Part shown: positions 24,946 through 33,321 of the stretch, piece after piece
Layout of the letters: the number at the start of each line of letters is the position of its first letter
Numbering within the stretch: position 1 is the stretch's first letter
Origin: UBA5972 sp964637875
GTDB taxonomy: Bacteria > Pseudomonadota > Alphaproteobacteria > Rhodobacterales > Rhodobacteraceae
Assembly (NCBI GenBank): GCA_964637875.1
Contig: CAZWXK010000006.1
Span: 1-64,000 of the forward strand
Reading direction: 5' to 3'
DNA length: 64,000 nucleotides
Position numbers and translations under genes: made by a program
Notes under the pieces: generated by a model
The model's input: only the letters and a program-made list of their open reading frames with translations
Told to the model about the DNA's origin: nothing
Databases searched by the model: none

Positions 24946-26049
24946 ATGACAACCAGGACCAACAGACGCAATTTTCTGCTGAAAGGGGCCGGAGCGGCCG
25001 CGGCGGCAGGGACGCTTGCGGCACCATCGCTGGCCACGGCAGCGGGCAACACCATCACCTGGAAGCTCCAGACATCATGGCCCGGCGGGATCGGGTTGCA
25101 GATATTCAAGGACTGGTGCCGCTCGATCGAGGAACGCACCTCGGGCCAGCTGAAATTCATTCCCTTCGGCGCCAAGGACGTCGTCGGTGATTTCCAGCTG
25201 TTCGACGCGGTGAAAAACGGCGTTCTCGATGCCATGAACCCGTTCACGCTGTACTGGGCGGGGCGGATTCCGGCGGCCGTGTTCCTCAGCTCGTATCCCA
25301 TGGGTCTGCGCAACCCCGGTGAATGGGACACGTTCTATTACGGCCTTGGCGGGCTGGAAATGGCGCGCAAGCTGTTTGCCGATCAGGGCATGTATTATGT
25401 CGGCCCCGTTCAGCATGGCCCGAACATCATCCACTCCAAGGTTCCGATCCGCTCGGTCGATGACTTTCGCGGCCGCAAGATGCGCCTGCCCGGCGGCATG
25501 GTTGCCGAGGTGTTCCAGGAACTGGGCGCCAAGACGACCCTCTTGCCCGGCTCGGAAATCTTCCCGGCGCTGGAAAAGGGCACGATCGACGTGGCCGACT
25601 ATGTGGGCCCCGCGATCAACTATGCGCTGGGCTTCAGCCAGGTGACCAAATACATCTCGATGGGGCCGCCGGGCATGATGTCGGTTTACCAGCCTGTCGA
25701 CCTGATGGACATCACCGTCGGCATGAAATCGTGGAACGCGCTGCCGCCCGAGATGAAGATCTTTGTCGAGGCCGAGGTGCATCGCTATTCGGATCTGCAC
25801 CATGCCGCGATCCAGGCCGCCGATCAGGAAGCCTGGAAGAAATTCGAGGCCGACGGCACCGAGGTCACCCGCCTCAGCCCCGACGATGTCGAGGTCATCA
25901 CCGAGATCGCCGTGCGTCGCTGGTATGCCTGGGCCAACAAGGACAGGAACGCGGCGCGTATCTTCAAGACGCAGCTCGATTACATGATGTCGCCGTCACT
26001 GGGTTACGTGACCCAGGACATGATCGCGGGTCAGACCCTGAAACTGTGA
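24946..26049 (+). CDS. TRAP transporter substrate-binding protein (DctP family)
   Basis: The 367-residue periplasmic protein has a Tat-like signal (RRNFLLKG, residues 7-14, then an Ala-rich core) and the TRAP binding fold. MRLPG carries the conserved carboxylate-binding Arg, and LPGSEIFPALEKGTID and YWAG follow the pattern of the TakP 2-oxo-acid subgroup. AGGGAGGA precedes the start. It lies 117 bp after bhcD in the same direction, so uptake of glyoxylate or a related C2/2-oxo acid is a reasonable guess. Confidence 0.88.
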   Translation: MTTRTNRRNFLLKGAGAAAAAGTLAAPSLATAAGNTITWKLQTSWPGGIGLQIFKDWCRSIEERTSGQLKFIPFGAKDVVGDFQLFDAVKNGVLDAMNPFTLYWAGRIPAAVFLSSYPMGLRNPGEWDTFYYGLGGLEMARKLFADQGMYYVGPVQHGPNIIHSKVPIRSVDDFRGRKMRLPGGMVAEVFQELGAKTTLLPGSEIFPALEKGTIDVADYVGPAINYALGFSQVTKYISMGPPGMMSVYQPVDLMDITVGMKSWNALPPEMKIFVEAEVHRYSDLHHAAIQAADQEAWKKFEADGTEVTRLSPDDVEVITEIAVRRWYAWANKDRNAARIFKTQLDYMMSPSLGYVTQDMIAGQTLKL

Positions 26050-26151
26050 CCCGGCGCATTGTCGGCTCATCCGGCGCCTGCGCCGGGTGAGCCTCCGATT
26101 CCGTCGATTTCCATAAATCCGGAATGCCTTTCTTTCCGGGGGAGTGAAACC

Positions 26152-27366
26152 ATGCCGAGCGTCGAGTTCGTTCTACCGCATTGGCTGTACTGGTCGGGGC
26201 TGATCATTTTCCCGCTGGTGGCCATGTATCTTTCGCGACGGATCCAGCCGACCCCGGGGTCGCGCTCGATCGGGATCGCCTATTTCCTGTGGCTGGTGGG
26301 GGGGCTGTTCGGCTTTCACCGCCTGTATCTCAAGAACCGCTGGGGGTTTCTCTACTGGCCCCTGTTTGCGCTGATCCTCTATTCCAGCGGGGTCGAGCGC
26401 CAGGCCCGCATCGTCTATTCCGATGCGGTGGCCGCGGTGGATGCCATCGACAAGTCGGTCCAGCGGTCGCAGTCGCGAATCAGGAAGGCCGATGCAGCCA
26501 TCGCCCGCGCCCGCGCCGCCATTGACCGCCTGCCCGCCGATGACGAGCGCGCCCGCGCCCGCCAGCAGCGCAAGATCAGCAAGCAGCAAGCGCGCAAGCA
26601 AAAGGCAATCGCCAAGATCGCAGAGCTGAAGGCCGAGGTTCAGGGCCTGCGCCCCAGGATCGAGGAATCCCGCAGCCTGCGCGAAAAATGGTCATACACC
26701 GCCTATTATGCCTTTCTCGCCATCGTGGCCTTCATGGCGATCGACGCCATATTGATGCGGCGCATGCTGCGTCAGGCGCTGGAAAAGCTGCGCAAGCATC
26801 CCGATGACCCGATCGATCGCGAGATCCTCAAGGATGATCGTCTGCTGGCCGGCAAGGGCATCTTTGGCGCCATCGACCGCCTGTCGCTGTTCACCGGCGA
26901 ATTCGTCGCCTTCTGGTCGGTGATCGCGGTGTTTGCCTATTACTACGAGGTCATCGTGCGCTATGTCTTCAATTCGCCCACCAACTGGGTGCATGAGGGC
27001 ATGTTCCTGATGTTCGGGATGCAATACCTGATCGCAGGGGCCTATGCCATGCTGACCGAAAGCCATGTGCGGGTGGATATCTTCTATGCGAAATTCACCC
27101 CGCGCGGCAAGGCGATCACCGATCTGATCACCTCGGTATTCTTCTTCATCTTTGCCGGCACGCTGTTGTGGACCGGGATGATCTTTGCGGCCGATTCCAT
27201 CGGCCAGCGCGAGGTCAGCTTTACCGAATGGGCGATTCAGTACTGGCCGGTCAAGATGACCATCGTCATCGGCGCGGCGCTGCTGATCCTGCAGGGCATA
27301 TCCAAGCTGGCCAGGGACATATCGCTCGTATTCTCACCCGACAGGGAGCGCACCAATGGGTCTTGA
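26152..27366 (+). CDS. TRAP small permease subunit (DctQ) fused to a TM2/coiled-coil module
   Basis: The 404-residue protein is more than twice the usual DctQ length. Residues about 1-80 contain a TM2-type double helix (YFLWLVGGLFGFHRLYLKNR), residues about 85-180 are a long Arg/Lys/Ala/Gln-rich coiled coil, another helix follows near 190-210, and residues about 245-395 are a normal four-helix DctQ. The DctM gene overlaps its end. The extra module is unexpected in a TRAP transporter; it could oligomerise the complex or tether it to a partner. Confidence 0.85.
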   Translation: MPSVEFVLPHWLYWSGLIIFPLVAMYLSRRIQPTPGSRSIGIAYFLWLVGGLFGFHRLYLKNRWGFLYWPLFALILYSSGVERQARIVYSDAVAAVDAIDKSVQRSQSRIRKADAAIARARAAIDRLPADDERARARQQRKISKQQARKQKAIAKIAELKAEVQGLRPRIEESRSLREKWSYTAYYAFLAIVAFMAIDAILMRRMLRQALEKLRKHPDDPIDREILKDDRLLAGKGIFGAIDRLSLFTGEFVAFWSVIAVFAYYYEVIVRYVFNSPTNWVHEGMFLMFGMQYLIAGAYAMLTESHVRVDIFYAKFTPRGKAITDLITSVFFFIFAGTLLWTGMIFAADSIGQREVSFTEWAIQYWPVKMTIVIGAALLILQGISKLARDISLVFSPDRERTNGS

Positions 27367-28681
27367 AATCGGAATCGGCTGGCTGACCCTTATCATGTTC
27401 GGGTCGTTGCTGGTCCTGCTCATGGCGGGTCTGCCGCTTGCCTTTGTCACCGGCGGTCTGGCGATCGTGTTCCTGTTCGTCCTGGGCGACGCGGACACGC
27501 TCAACATCGTGCCCAGCCGCATCTTTCCACTGATGACCGACTATCAGCTCTCGGCGATACCGCTGTTCATATTCATGGCGGCGATGCTGGAACGAGCGGG
27601 CATCATCAAGGACATGTTCGACGTGATCTACAAGCTGCTGGGCGGCCTCAAGGGTGGCCTGGCAACGGCAACGATCATTGCCTCGACCATCCTGGCGGCG
27701 ATGGTCGGCGTCATCGGCGCGGCGGTCGTGACCATGGGCATCATTGCCCTGCCGGCGATGCTGGAACGCAAATACGACCCCCGCATCGCCATGGGCTCGA
27801 TCATGGCCGGCGGCACGCTGGGTATTCTGATCCCGCCGTCGATCCTGGCAATCATCTATGCCGTGGTGGCCGAGCAATCTGTGGGCGAGCTGTTTATCGG
27901 GGCGGTCTTTCCCGGGCTGCTGCTGTCGGGGCTGTATGTGGCCTATGTGACCATCCGCTGCTACATCAACCCCGAGCTGGGCCCGCCCATCCCGGTGGAA
28001 GAGCGGATCAATTTCCGCCAGAAAATGGCCCTGCTGCGCAAGATGGGCGCGCCGATCATCCTGATCATGGTCGTCTTTGCGGCGCTGTTTTCGGGCGCGG
28101 CTACCCCGGTCGAGGCCGCCGGCATCGGGACCTTCGGTTCCTTCGTGGTGGCGGCGCTGCACGGGCAGCTTGACTGGCGGACCATCCGCGAGGCCTCGAT
28201 CACCACGCTCAAGGCCTCCAGCATGGTCATCTGGATCATGTTCGGCGCGACCATCTTTGTCGGGCTTTACGTGCTTGAGGGCGGGCAGCAATTCGTCACC
28301 GCGGCGCTGGATGCAACGGGGCTGGGGCGCTGGGGCATTCTGATCCTGATGATGGTGATCCTGATCGTTCTGGGCATGTTCCTCGACTGGGTGGGGATCC
28401 TGCTGCTGGCGGTGCCGATCTTTGTGCCCATCATCAAGAGCCTCGGATTCGATCCCCTGTGGTTCGGGGTGCTGTATCTGGTCAACATGCAGATGAGCTT
28501 TCTTTCCCCGCCCTTCGGATATGCGCTGTTCTACCTGCGCGGGGTGGCGCCGCCCGAGATCCCGATGGCGGAAATCTTCAAGGCGGCCCTGCCGTTCCTG
28601 GGGATCCAGCTGCTGGCGCTGATCATCTGCATGATCTTTCCGGAAATCATCCTGTGGCTGCCGCGGCAGATCTATGGATAG
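27356..28681 (+). CDS. TRAP transporter large permease subunit (DctM family)
   Basis: The 441-residue protein with about 12-13 hydrophobic segments matches DctM: the AGLPLAFVTGGLA start, GIIALPAMLERKYD, and GTLGILIPPSILAIIYAVV. It is the sodium-coupled channel subunit. It overlaps the DctQ gene by 11 bp, so the subunits are translationally coupled. Confidence 0.9.
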   Translation: MGLEIGIGWLTLIMFGSLLVLLMAGLPLAFVTGGLAIVFLFVLGDADTLNIVPSRIFPLMTDYQLSAIPLFIFMAAMLERAGIIKDMFDVIYKLLGGLKGGLATATIIASTILAAMVGVIGAAVVTMGIIALPAMLERKYDPRIAMGSIMAGGTLGILIPPSILAIIYAVVAEQSVGELFIGAVFPGLLLSGLYVAYVTIRCYINPELGPPIPVEERINFRQKMALLRKMGAPIILIMVVFAALFSGAATPVEAAGIGTFGSFVVAALHGQLDWRTIREASITTLKASSMVIWIMFGATIFVGLYVLEGGQQFVTAALDATGLGRWGILILMMVILIVLGMFLDWVGILLLAVPIFVPIIKSLGFDPLWFGVLYLVNMQMSFLSPPFGYALFYLRGVAPPEIPMAEIFKAALPFLGIQLLALIICMIFPEIILWLPRQIYG

Positions 28682-28701
28682 GCTCCGGGCGCGCCGTTGA
28701 A

Positions 28702-28735
28702 ACCTGCCCATCGGACCTGCCCATCGGACCTGCCC
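28702..28735. repeat. Short tandem repeat after dctM
   Basis: The 13-bp unit ACCTGCCCATCGG occurs twice in a row and a third, incomplete copy follows. GC-rich inverted sequence (CCTGCCCGGGCGGG) comes next and may act as a terminator for the TRAP operon. Confidence 0.6.
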
Positions 28736-28914
28736 GGGCGGGTCCCCCCGGGGCGCCCTGCGTTGACGCCCCGCGTGGATGCCTTGCCCGCCGGCCCCAT
28801 CCCGGACTGCGCGGCATCGGGTCGGGTGATCTGCGCACTTGAAAATTCCCCTCGGGTGCCGCAAGTAGGGTCATGGGCCGCGGCAAGGGGTCGCGGCGGG
28901 GACGGAACAGGCCA

Positions 28915-29559
28915 ATGGCACAGGACTCATCGTCTGGCGTTGCAGCGACGCAGGGCACGCAGGGGCTCGACCATGCCCTGCTGGCCGGGCGCGAGGCCTT
29001 TCTGGGATTCCTGTCGAAACGCCTGGGAAACCGTGCCGACGCCGAGGACGTGTTGCAGGAATTCAGCCTCAGGGTCCTTGCGCGCAAGGACCAGCTGCGC
29101 GATGCCGACCGGATGGATGCCTGGCTTTATGCCATCCTGCGTTCGACGCTGAACGATTTCTACCGTCGGGCCGGCCGGCGCGCGCGGCTGAACGATGCCT
29201 ATGCGCGCGATGCCCATGGGCCGGGCGTTGTGCCGGATGCCGCCGAAACCTTGTCGCAACAGGTCTGCTCCTGTGTCGAGACCCTGGTTCCCCGCCTGCG
29301 CGAAAAGGATGCCGAGCTGATCCGGCGCATCGACCTTGGCGAAGAAAGCCGCAAATCGGTTGCGGCCGAGCTGGGCCTGTCACCGGGCACGCTGGCTGTG
29401 CGTCTGCATCGTGCCCGTGCCGCCCTGCGCGACCGGCTGATGGAATTCTGCGGCTATTGCTGCCGGGACGGCTTTGACGATTGTGCCTGCCCTTCCAGCA
29501 GCGGCCAGGGGTCGAACGGGCAGGGCCCGGATGGCCAGGGTTCGGGCTCCTGTGGCTGA
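28915..29559 (+). CDS. ECF-like RNA polymerase sigma factor with Cys-rich tail
   Basis: The protein of 214 residues (228 if ATG 28873 is used) has sigma region 2 (LGNRADAEDVLQEFSLRVL and RMDAWLYAILRSTLNDFYR) and region 4 (ESRKSVAAELGLSPGTLAVR). The C-terminus carries CGYCCRDGFDDCAC, a cysteine cluster likely to bind metal, then a Gly/Ser/Gln-rich end. No anti-sigma gene is adjacent. The cluster suggests metal or redox control. Start choice is weak because neither ATG has a strong ribosome site. Confidence 0.82.
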   Translation: MAQDSSSGVAATQGTQGLDHALLAGREAFLGFLSKRLGNRADAEDVLQEFSLRVLARKDQLRDADRMDAWLYAILRSTLNDFYRRAGRRARLNDAYARDAHGPGVVPDAAETLSQQVCSCVETLVPRLREKDAELIRRIDLGEESRKSVAAELGLSPGTLAVRLHRARAALRDRLMEFCGYCCRDGFDDCACPSSSGQGSNGQGPDGQGSGSCG

Positions 29560-29624
29560 GGGGGGCGCGGATTTCCTGTAAGAAACCCGCCCCACGCGCG
29601 TCTACCGGATGACAGACTGCGAAA

Positions 29625-29662
29625 CGCCCCCCCCCGACAAAGACTCGTGATCCGGGGGGGCG
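29625..29662. terminator. G/C-run hairpin after the sigma gene
   Basis: CGCCCCCCC pairs with GGGGGGGCG in a 9-bp stem around a 20-base loop. No T-run follows, so it may be a structure affecting the downstream gene rather than a true terminator. Confidence 0.4.
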
Positions 29663-29683
29663 ACAACGTCCAGAGGCGCGACA

Positions 29684-30076
29684 ATGCATGACGACAGGCT
29701 GACGACGGCCCGCTCAGGGCCGGGGATGGGCAGCTTCGAGCGCGGTTGCAGATGTCTGCTGCGCGCCCAGAGCCGCGCCTGCCTGGGCATGCTGCCGGAC
29801 AGATGCGGACCCAAGGCGCGCGATCTTTTCCGTCTGGTCGAAATCGAAGGCCGTCCACTTTCCCATGCGGCCCGCATCCTGGGCCTCGGCCCCGATGCGG
29901 CGCGCGAGCTTCTGGCCGAAACGCGGCGCCAGGTTGCCATGCTGCTGGCCCACAGCCTGGCGGCCGGGGACGCGTCTGCCGGGCCTTGCAGCCCCTGTGC
30001 TGCCCCGAATTCAGCCCCGGATTCGACCCCGCCGCCGGGGCCGCATGGCACCCGCGGGGCGAGCGGAACAGGATAA
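29684..30076 (+). CDS. Small sigma-region-4-like protein
   Basis: The 130-residue protein has a central helix-turn-helix-like segment (FRLVEIEGRPLSHAARILGL at residues about 49-68) resembling sigma factor region 4, with Cys residues in the N-terminal part. A Pro/Ala/Ser-rich tail contains CSPC. AGAGGCG precedes ATG 29684. It follows the sigma gene and shares the region-4 logic (ARELLAETRRQVAMLL in place of VRLHRARAALRD). It could be a truncated paralogue or an accessory regulator. No region 2 is present. Confidence 0.55.
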   Translation: MHDDRLTTARSGPGMGSFERGCRCLLRAQSRACLGMLPDRCGPKARDLFRLVEIEGRPLSHAARILGLGPDAARELLAETRRQVAMLLAHSLAAGDASAGPCSPCAAPNSAPDSTPPPGPHGTRGASGTG

Positions 30077-30279
30077 TTCGTCATATTTCGCCGCCCCGCT
30101 GTAATGATTTCCACCCGGCGGCGTCTACAGCAACAGATGAGGCCGGCCGTTTGGCCACCCCGGCCCGCCAGGCGCATGATCGGCGCATGTCGGCCAGGCG
30201 GCGGAGCGGGGCGGTCCTGTTCAGAGCCTTTCCAGTAAATCCAGTGGCATGACAGCCACATCGAAAAGGAGCCGACAAG

Positions 30280-30591
30280 ATGACAACCACCAATGGCCAG
30301 ACCATCTATACCTGCCCGATGCATCCCGAAATCGAAAGCACCGAGCCCGGAAGCTGCCCGAAATGCGGCATGTTCCTTGTCCCGCGCGAGGAAACCGGCG
30401 CCCAGGCGGGCGAACACGAGGATGACTCGGCCCATGAATGTTGCGGCGGCGGCGGTCACGGCCATGGCGGCCATCACCACCACGCCCAGGCGGCCGACCA
30501 GGGCGAGGGCGGCTGCTGCGGCGGCCATGGCCATCACCATCACGAGACGCGCAAATCGGCGGGCGAAAGCGCGGGCTGCTGCTGCGGCTGA
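30280..30591 (+). CDS. Heavy-metal-binding-domain protein, His/Cys-rich
   Basis: The 103-residue protein starts with a heavy-metal-binding domain, YTCPMHPEIESTEPGSCPKC (residues 9-28), like the unit at the start of copper P-type ATPases. It then has three His/Cys/Gly clusters: ECCGGGGHGHGGHHHH, CCGGHGHHHHE and CCCG. AAAGGAGC precedes ATG 30280. No ATPase is attached, so it is probably a small cytoplasmic metal buffer or chaperone. It lies just ahead of the copper-dependent nos operon, so copper supply is possible. Confidence 0.78.
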   Translation: MTTTNGQTIYTCPMHPEIESTEPGSCPKCGMFLVPREETGAQAGEHEDDSAHECCGGGGHGHGGHHHHAQAADQGEGGCCGGHGHHHHETRKSAGESAGCCCG

Positions 30592-30782
30592 GCGTGAAAA
30601 GGGCCGGGTTCGCCGTCTGTTGACCTGAACCCGGCCCGCACGGGCGGCAGCGTTCACCCACCGCTTGTTCGCCGATGATGCGTGCCCGTTTCGGCGCGCC
30701 CTTGCCGGCCCGTGTTCGGGGTCGGCCGATACCATGTCCGGCACCATGCCGGCCCATCCTTTTCCACACCCGTGTTCCACAC

Positions 30783-31019
30783 CCGTGCCGCAACCGGCGG
30801 TCACGGCTGTTTCTGTTGCGCCGGGGTGCGACAAATTNNNNNNNNNNNNNNNNNNNNNNNNNNNNNNNNNNNNNNNNNNNNNNNNNNNNNNNNNNNNNNN
30901 NNNNNNNNNNNNNNNNNNNNNNNNNNNNNNNNNNNNNCCGTGCCGCAACCGGCGGTCACGGCTGTTTCTGTTGCGCCGGGGTGCGACAAATTTCCTGTTG
31001 CGCCGGGGTGCGACAAATT
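30783..31019. repeat. Tandem repeat flanking the assembly gap upstream of nosR
   Basis: A 55-bp unit beginning CCGTGCCGCAACCGGCGG lies immediately before the gap (30783-30837) and again immediately after it (30938-30992). The inner part TTGCGCCGGGGTGCGACAA appears a third time at 30998-31016. The pattern indicates an array that the assembly collapsed. Confidence 0.8.
30838..30937. other. Assembly gap (100 N)
   Basis: Exactly 100 N, a conventional gap of unknown true length. Identical repeat units on both sides explain the break. Any frame crossing it is an artefact. Confidence 0.98.
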
Positions 31020-31037
31020 GGTACTCTCTTTGCCATA

Positions 31038-31051
31038 TTGATCTGTATCAT
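31038..31051 (+). promoter_or_regulatory. FNR/NnrR-type box of the nos operon
   Basis: TTGATCTGTATCAT matches TTGAT-N4-ATCAA at all but the last conserved base. It lies 27 bp before the nosR start, so the transcript would begin close to, or within, the start of the long frame. That leaves room for the internal starts at 31105 or 31114. Confidence 0.7.
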
Positions 31052-31077
31052 GTCACGAGTTTGTAAGGCGGTTCTAT

Positions 31078-33321
31078 ATGTGCCGCGAATCCATCGAAGT
31101 GGACATGAGTCTCATGAAAAGAATCCCCCTGCAATTGCTGTTGATATTTGGCTTGGCAATTGTTTTTGCAGGACAAATACAGGCCAGACCCGAGGCCGGA
31201 TCCGTCCTGTCACGTTATCTTGTAAAGGTCGCCCCAGACGAGATCATGCCTGGCGCAGACGCCTTTGGCGCGATTCGTGCCGACATACCCGTGGCCCCCA
31301 TCCTGAAGGGCGGCAAGACGGTGGGCTGGGCCTTTGCCACATCCGATTTCGTCGGCACCATCGGCTATTCCGGCAAACCGATTCACATCGTTGTCGGGGT
31401 TTCCACCGACGCCGTCATCACCGGCGCCAAGCTGGTCAAGCATTCCGAGCCGATCGTTCTGGTTGGCATACCGGAATCAAAGATCCGCCGCCTGATCCAC
31501 AGCTATGCAGGCACGGATCTGAAGGCCGAGGTCAAGGCCAAGGGATCGTCGCACAAGCTCGACATCGTGTCGGGGGCGACCGTGACGGTGATGATCATCG
31601 ACGACACCATCCTGCGGGCCGGCATCAAGGTATCGTGGGCCCTCGGACTGGGCGGGATGAGCGGATCCGATCTGGCCACGGGGCCGAAATTCACCATCAG
31701 CCAGAAAACCGGCCCGGCCAAAAGCTGGCAGGATCTGCTGGGCGAGGGGGCGGTCCGGCGCATCACCGTCGATGTCGGCCAGATCAACGAAGCCTTCGCG
31801 CGCAGCGGCAACAAGAAGGCGGCCGCGCGGCCCGAAAAGGGCGATCCCAATGATACCTATCTCGACGTTGCGGTGGCGCTGGTCAGCGTACCCGAAATCG
31901 GCATCAGCCTGCTGGGCGAGGCCGAATACAGGAACCTCAGGAAATGGCTGAAGCCGGGCGAACAGGCCATTCTGGTGGTCGGGCGCGGGCGCTATTCCTT
32001 CAAGGGCACGGGCTATGTGCGGGGCGGCATCTTTGACCGCATCACCGTGACCCAGGGCGACCGGACGGTGCGTTTCCACGACCACGACCACCGGCGCCTC
32101 GGCCGGGTTGCCGCGTCGGATGCACCTGAATTCACCGAAACCGATCTGTTCAAGATCCCGGCGGATGCGGAATTCGACCCGACCGCGCCCTGGTCGTTCA
32201 ACCTGCTGGTGCATCGCGCCATCGGCCCGATCAAGAAGGCCTTTCTGACCTATCATCTGAGCTATCGCCTGCCGGGCAAGTACCTTGTCGCGGTCAAGCA
32301 GAGCGCACCGGCCCAGACCATGTCGGCCGACGAACGCGAGGCCGCCGCCAAGACCGCCTTGTGGCAGAAGATCTGGCTGACTCGCAAATACGAGATCGCC
32401 GGTCTACTGGCCATGCTGCTGGTGCTGACTGCGGTGTTCTTCTTTCAGAAACAGGTCACCCGCAACGCTCGCGCCTTCTTCTGGTTCCGCATGGGCTATC
32501 TGACGGTCACGCTGGTGTTCCTTGGCTGGTATGCCAATGCCCAGCTGTCGGTCGTCAACCTGATGGCGCTGGCCGGCAGCCTGCGAACCGGGTTCACCTG
32601 GGATGCCTTTCTGCTGGATCCGATGATCTTCATCCTGTGGTCGTCGGTGGCGGTTGCGCTGATGTTCTGGGGCCGCGGCGCCTATTGCGGCTGGCTGTGC
32701 CCCTTTGGCGCCCTGCAGGAGCTGACCAACAAGATCGCCCGCGCCCTGCATGTGCCGCAGGTCCGTCTGCCCTGGGGGCTGCACGAGCGGCTGTGGCCGT
32801 TCAAGTACCTGATCTTTCTGGTGCTGTTCGGCATCTCGCTGGCCTCGATCCCGCTGGCCGAACATTACGCCGAGGTCGAGCCCTTCAAGACCGCGATCAT
32901 CCTGAAATTCGCGCGCGCCTGGCCCTATGTCGCCTATGTTCTGGTGCTGCTGTTTGCGGGCCTGTTCATCGAGCGCTTCTATTGCCGCTATCTGTGCCCG
33001 CTGGGCGGCGCGCTGGCGATCCCGGCCAGGATGCGCATGTTCCAGTGGCTGAAACGCTATCGCGAATGCGGCAACCCCTGCCAGACCTGTTCGAACGAAT
33101 GTCCGATGGATTCGATCCATCCCACCGGCGAGATCAATCCGAACGAATGCATCAACTGCCTGCATTGCCAGGTTCTGTATCAGAGCGACACGAAATGTCC
33201 TGTCGTTATCAAGCAACTGAAACGCCGAGCAAAGGATCGCGCGGCAGTCGAATCCAGCCGGGCCGCAATGGAGCGGTTGCTGGCTGATCAACCCGGGAAA
33301 AAGGAGACCCGAAATGTCTGA
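31078..33321 (+). CDS. nosR: NosR, membrane flavo-/iron-sulfur protein of N2O reduction
   Basis: The 747-residue protein has a signal/first helix near residues 13-36 and a periplasmic FMN-binding domain with SGATVTVMIIDD (the flavinylation-type Thr site). Several membrane helices from about 440 carry two CxxxCP motifs (YCGWLCPFG, YCRYLCPLG). Two cytoplasmic 4Fe-4S ferredoxin motifs follow near the end (CQTCSNECP, CINCLHC). NosR passes electrons to NosZ and is needed for nos expression. TAAGGCGG supports ATG 31078, but ATG 31105 or 31114 would suit the FNR box better. Confidence 0.93.
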   Translation: MCRESIEVDMSLMKRIPLQLLLIFGLAIVFAGQIQARPEAGSVLSRYLVKVAPDEIMPGADAFGAIRADIPVAPILKGGKTVGWAFATSDFVGTIGYSGKPIHIVVGVSTDAVITGAKLVKHSEPIVLVGIPESKIRRLIHSYAGTDLKAEVKAKGSSHKLDIVSGATVTVMIIDDTILRAGIKVSWALGLGGMSGSDLATGPKFTISQKTGPAKSWQDLLGEGAVRRITVDVGQINEAFARSGNKKAAARPEKGDPNDTYLDVAVALVSVPEIGISLLGEAEYRNLRKWLKPGEQAILVVGRGRYSFKGTGYVRGGIFDRITVTQGDRTVRFHDHDHRRLGRVAASDAPEFTETDLFKIPADAEFDPTAPWSFNLLVHRAIGPIKKAFLTYHLSYRLPGKYLVAVKQSAPAQTMSADEREAAAKTALWQKIWLTRKYEIAGLLAMLLVLTAVFFFQKQVTRNARAFFWFRMGYLTVTLVFLGWYANAQLSVVNLMALAGSLRTGFTWDAFLLDPMIFILWSSVAVALMFWGRGAYCGWLCPFGALQELTNKIARALHVPQVRLPWGLHERLWPFKYLIFLVLFGISLASIPLAEHYAEVEPFKTAIILKFARAWPYVAYVLVLLFAGLFIERFYCRYLCPLGGALAIPARMRMFQWLKRYRECGNPCQTCSNECPMDSIHPTGEINPNECINCLHCQVLYQSDTKCPVVIKQLKRRAKDRAAVESSRAAMERLLADQPGKKETRNV

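Noticed and set aside
27266..28864. 532-codon minus-strand frame opposite dctM
   Set aside because: Antisense to a clear TRAP permease; Asp/His/Arg-rich shadow composition.
30675..31853. Frames reading through the run of N
   Set aside because: They cross an assembly gap of unknown length and have no meaning.
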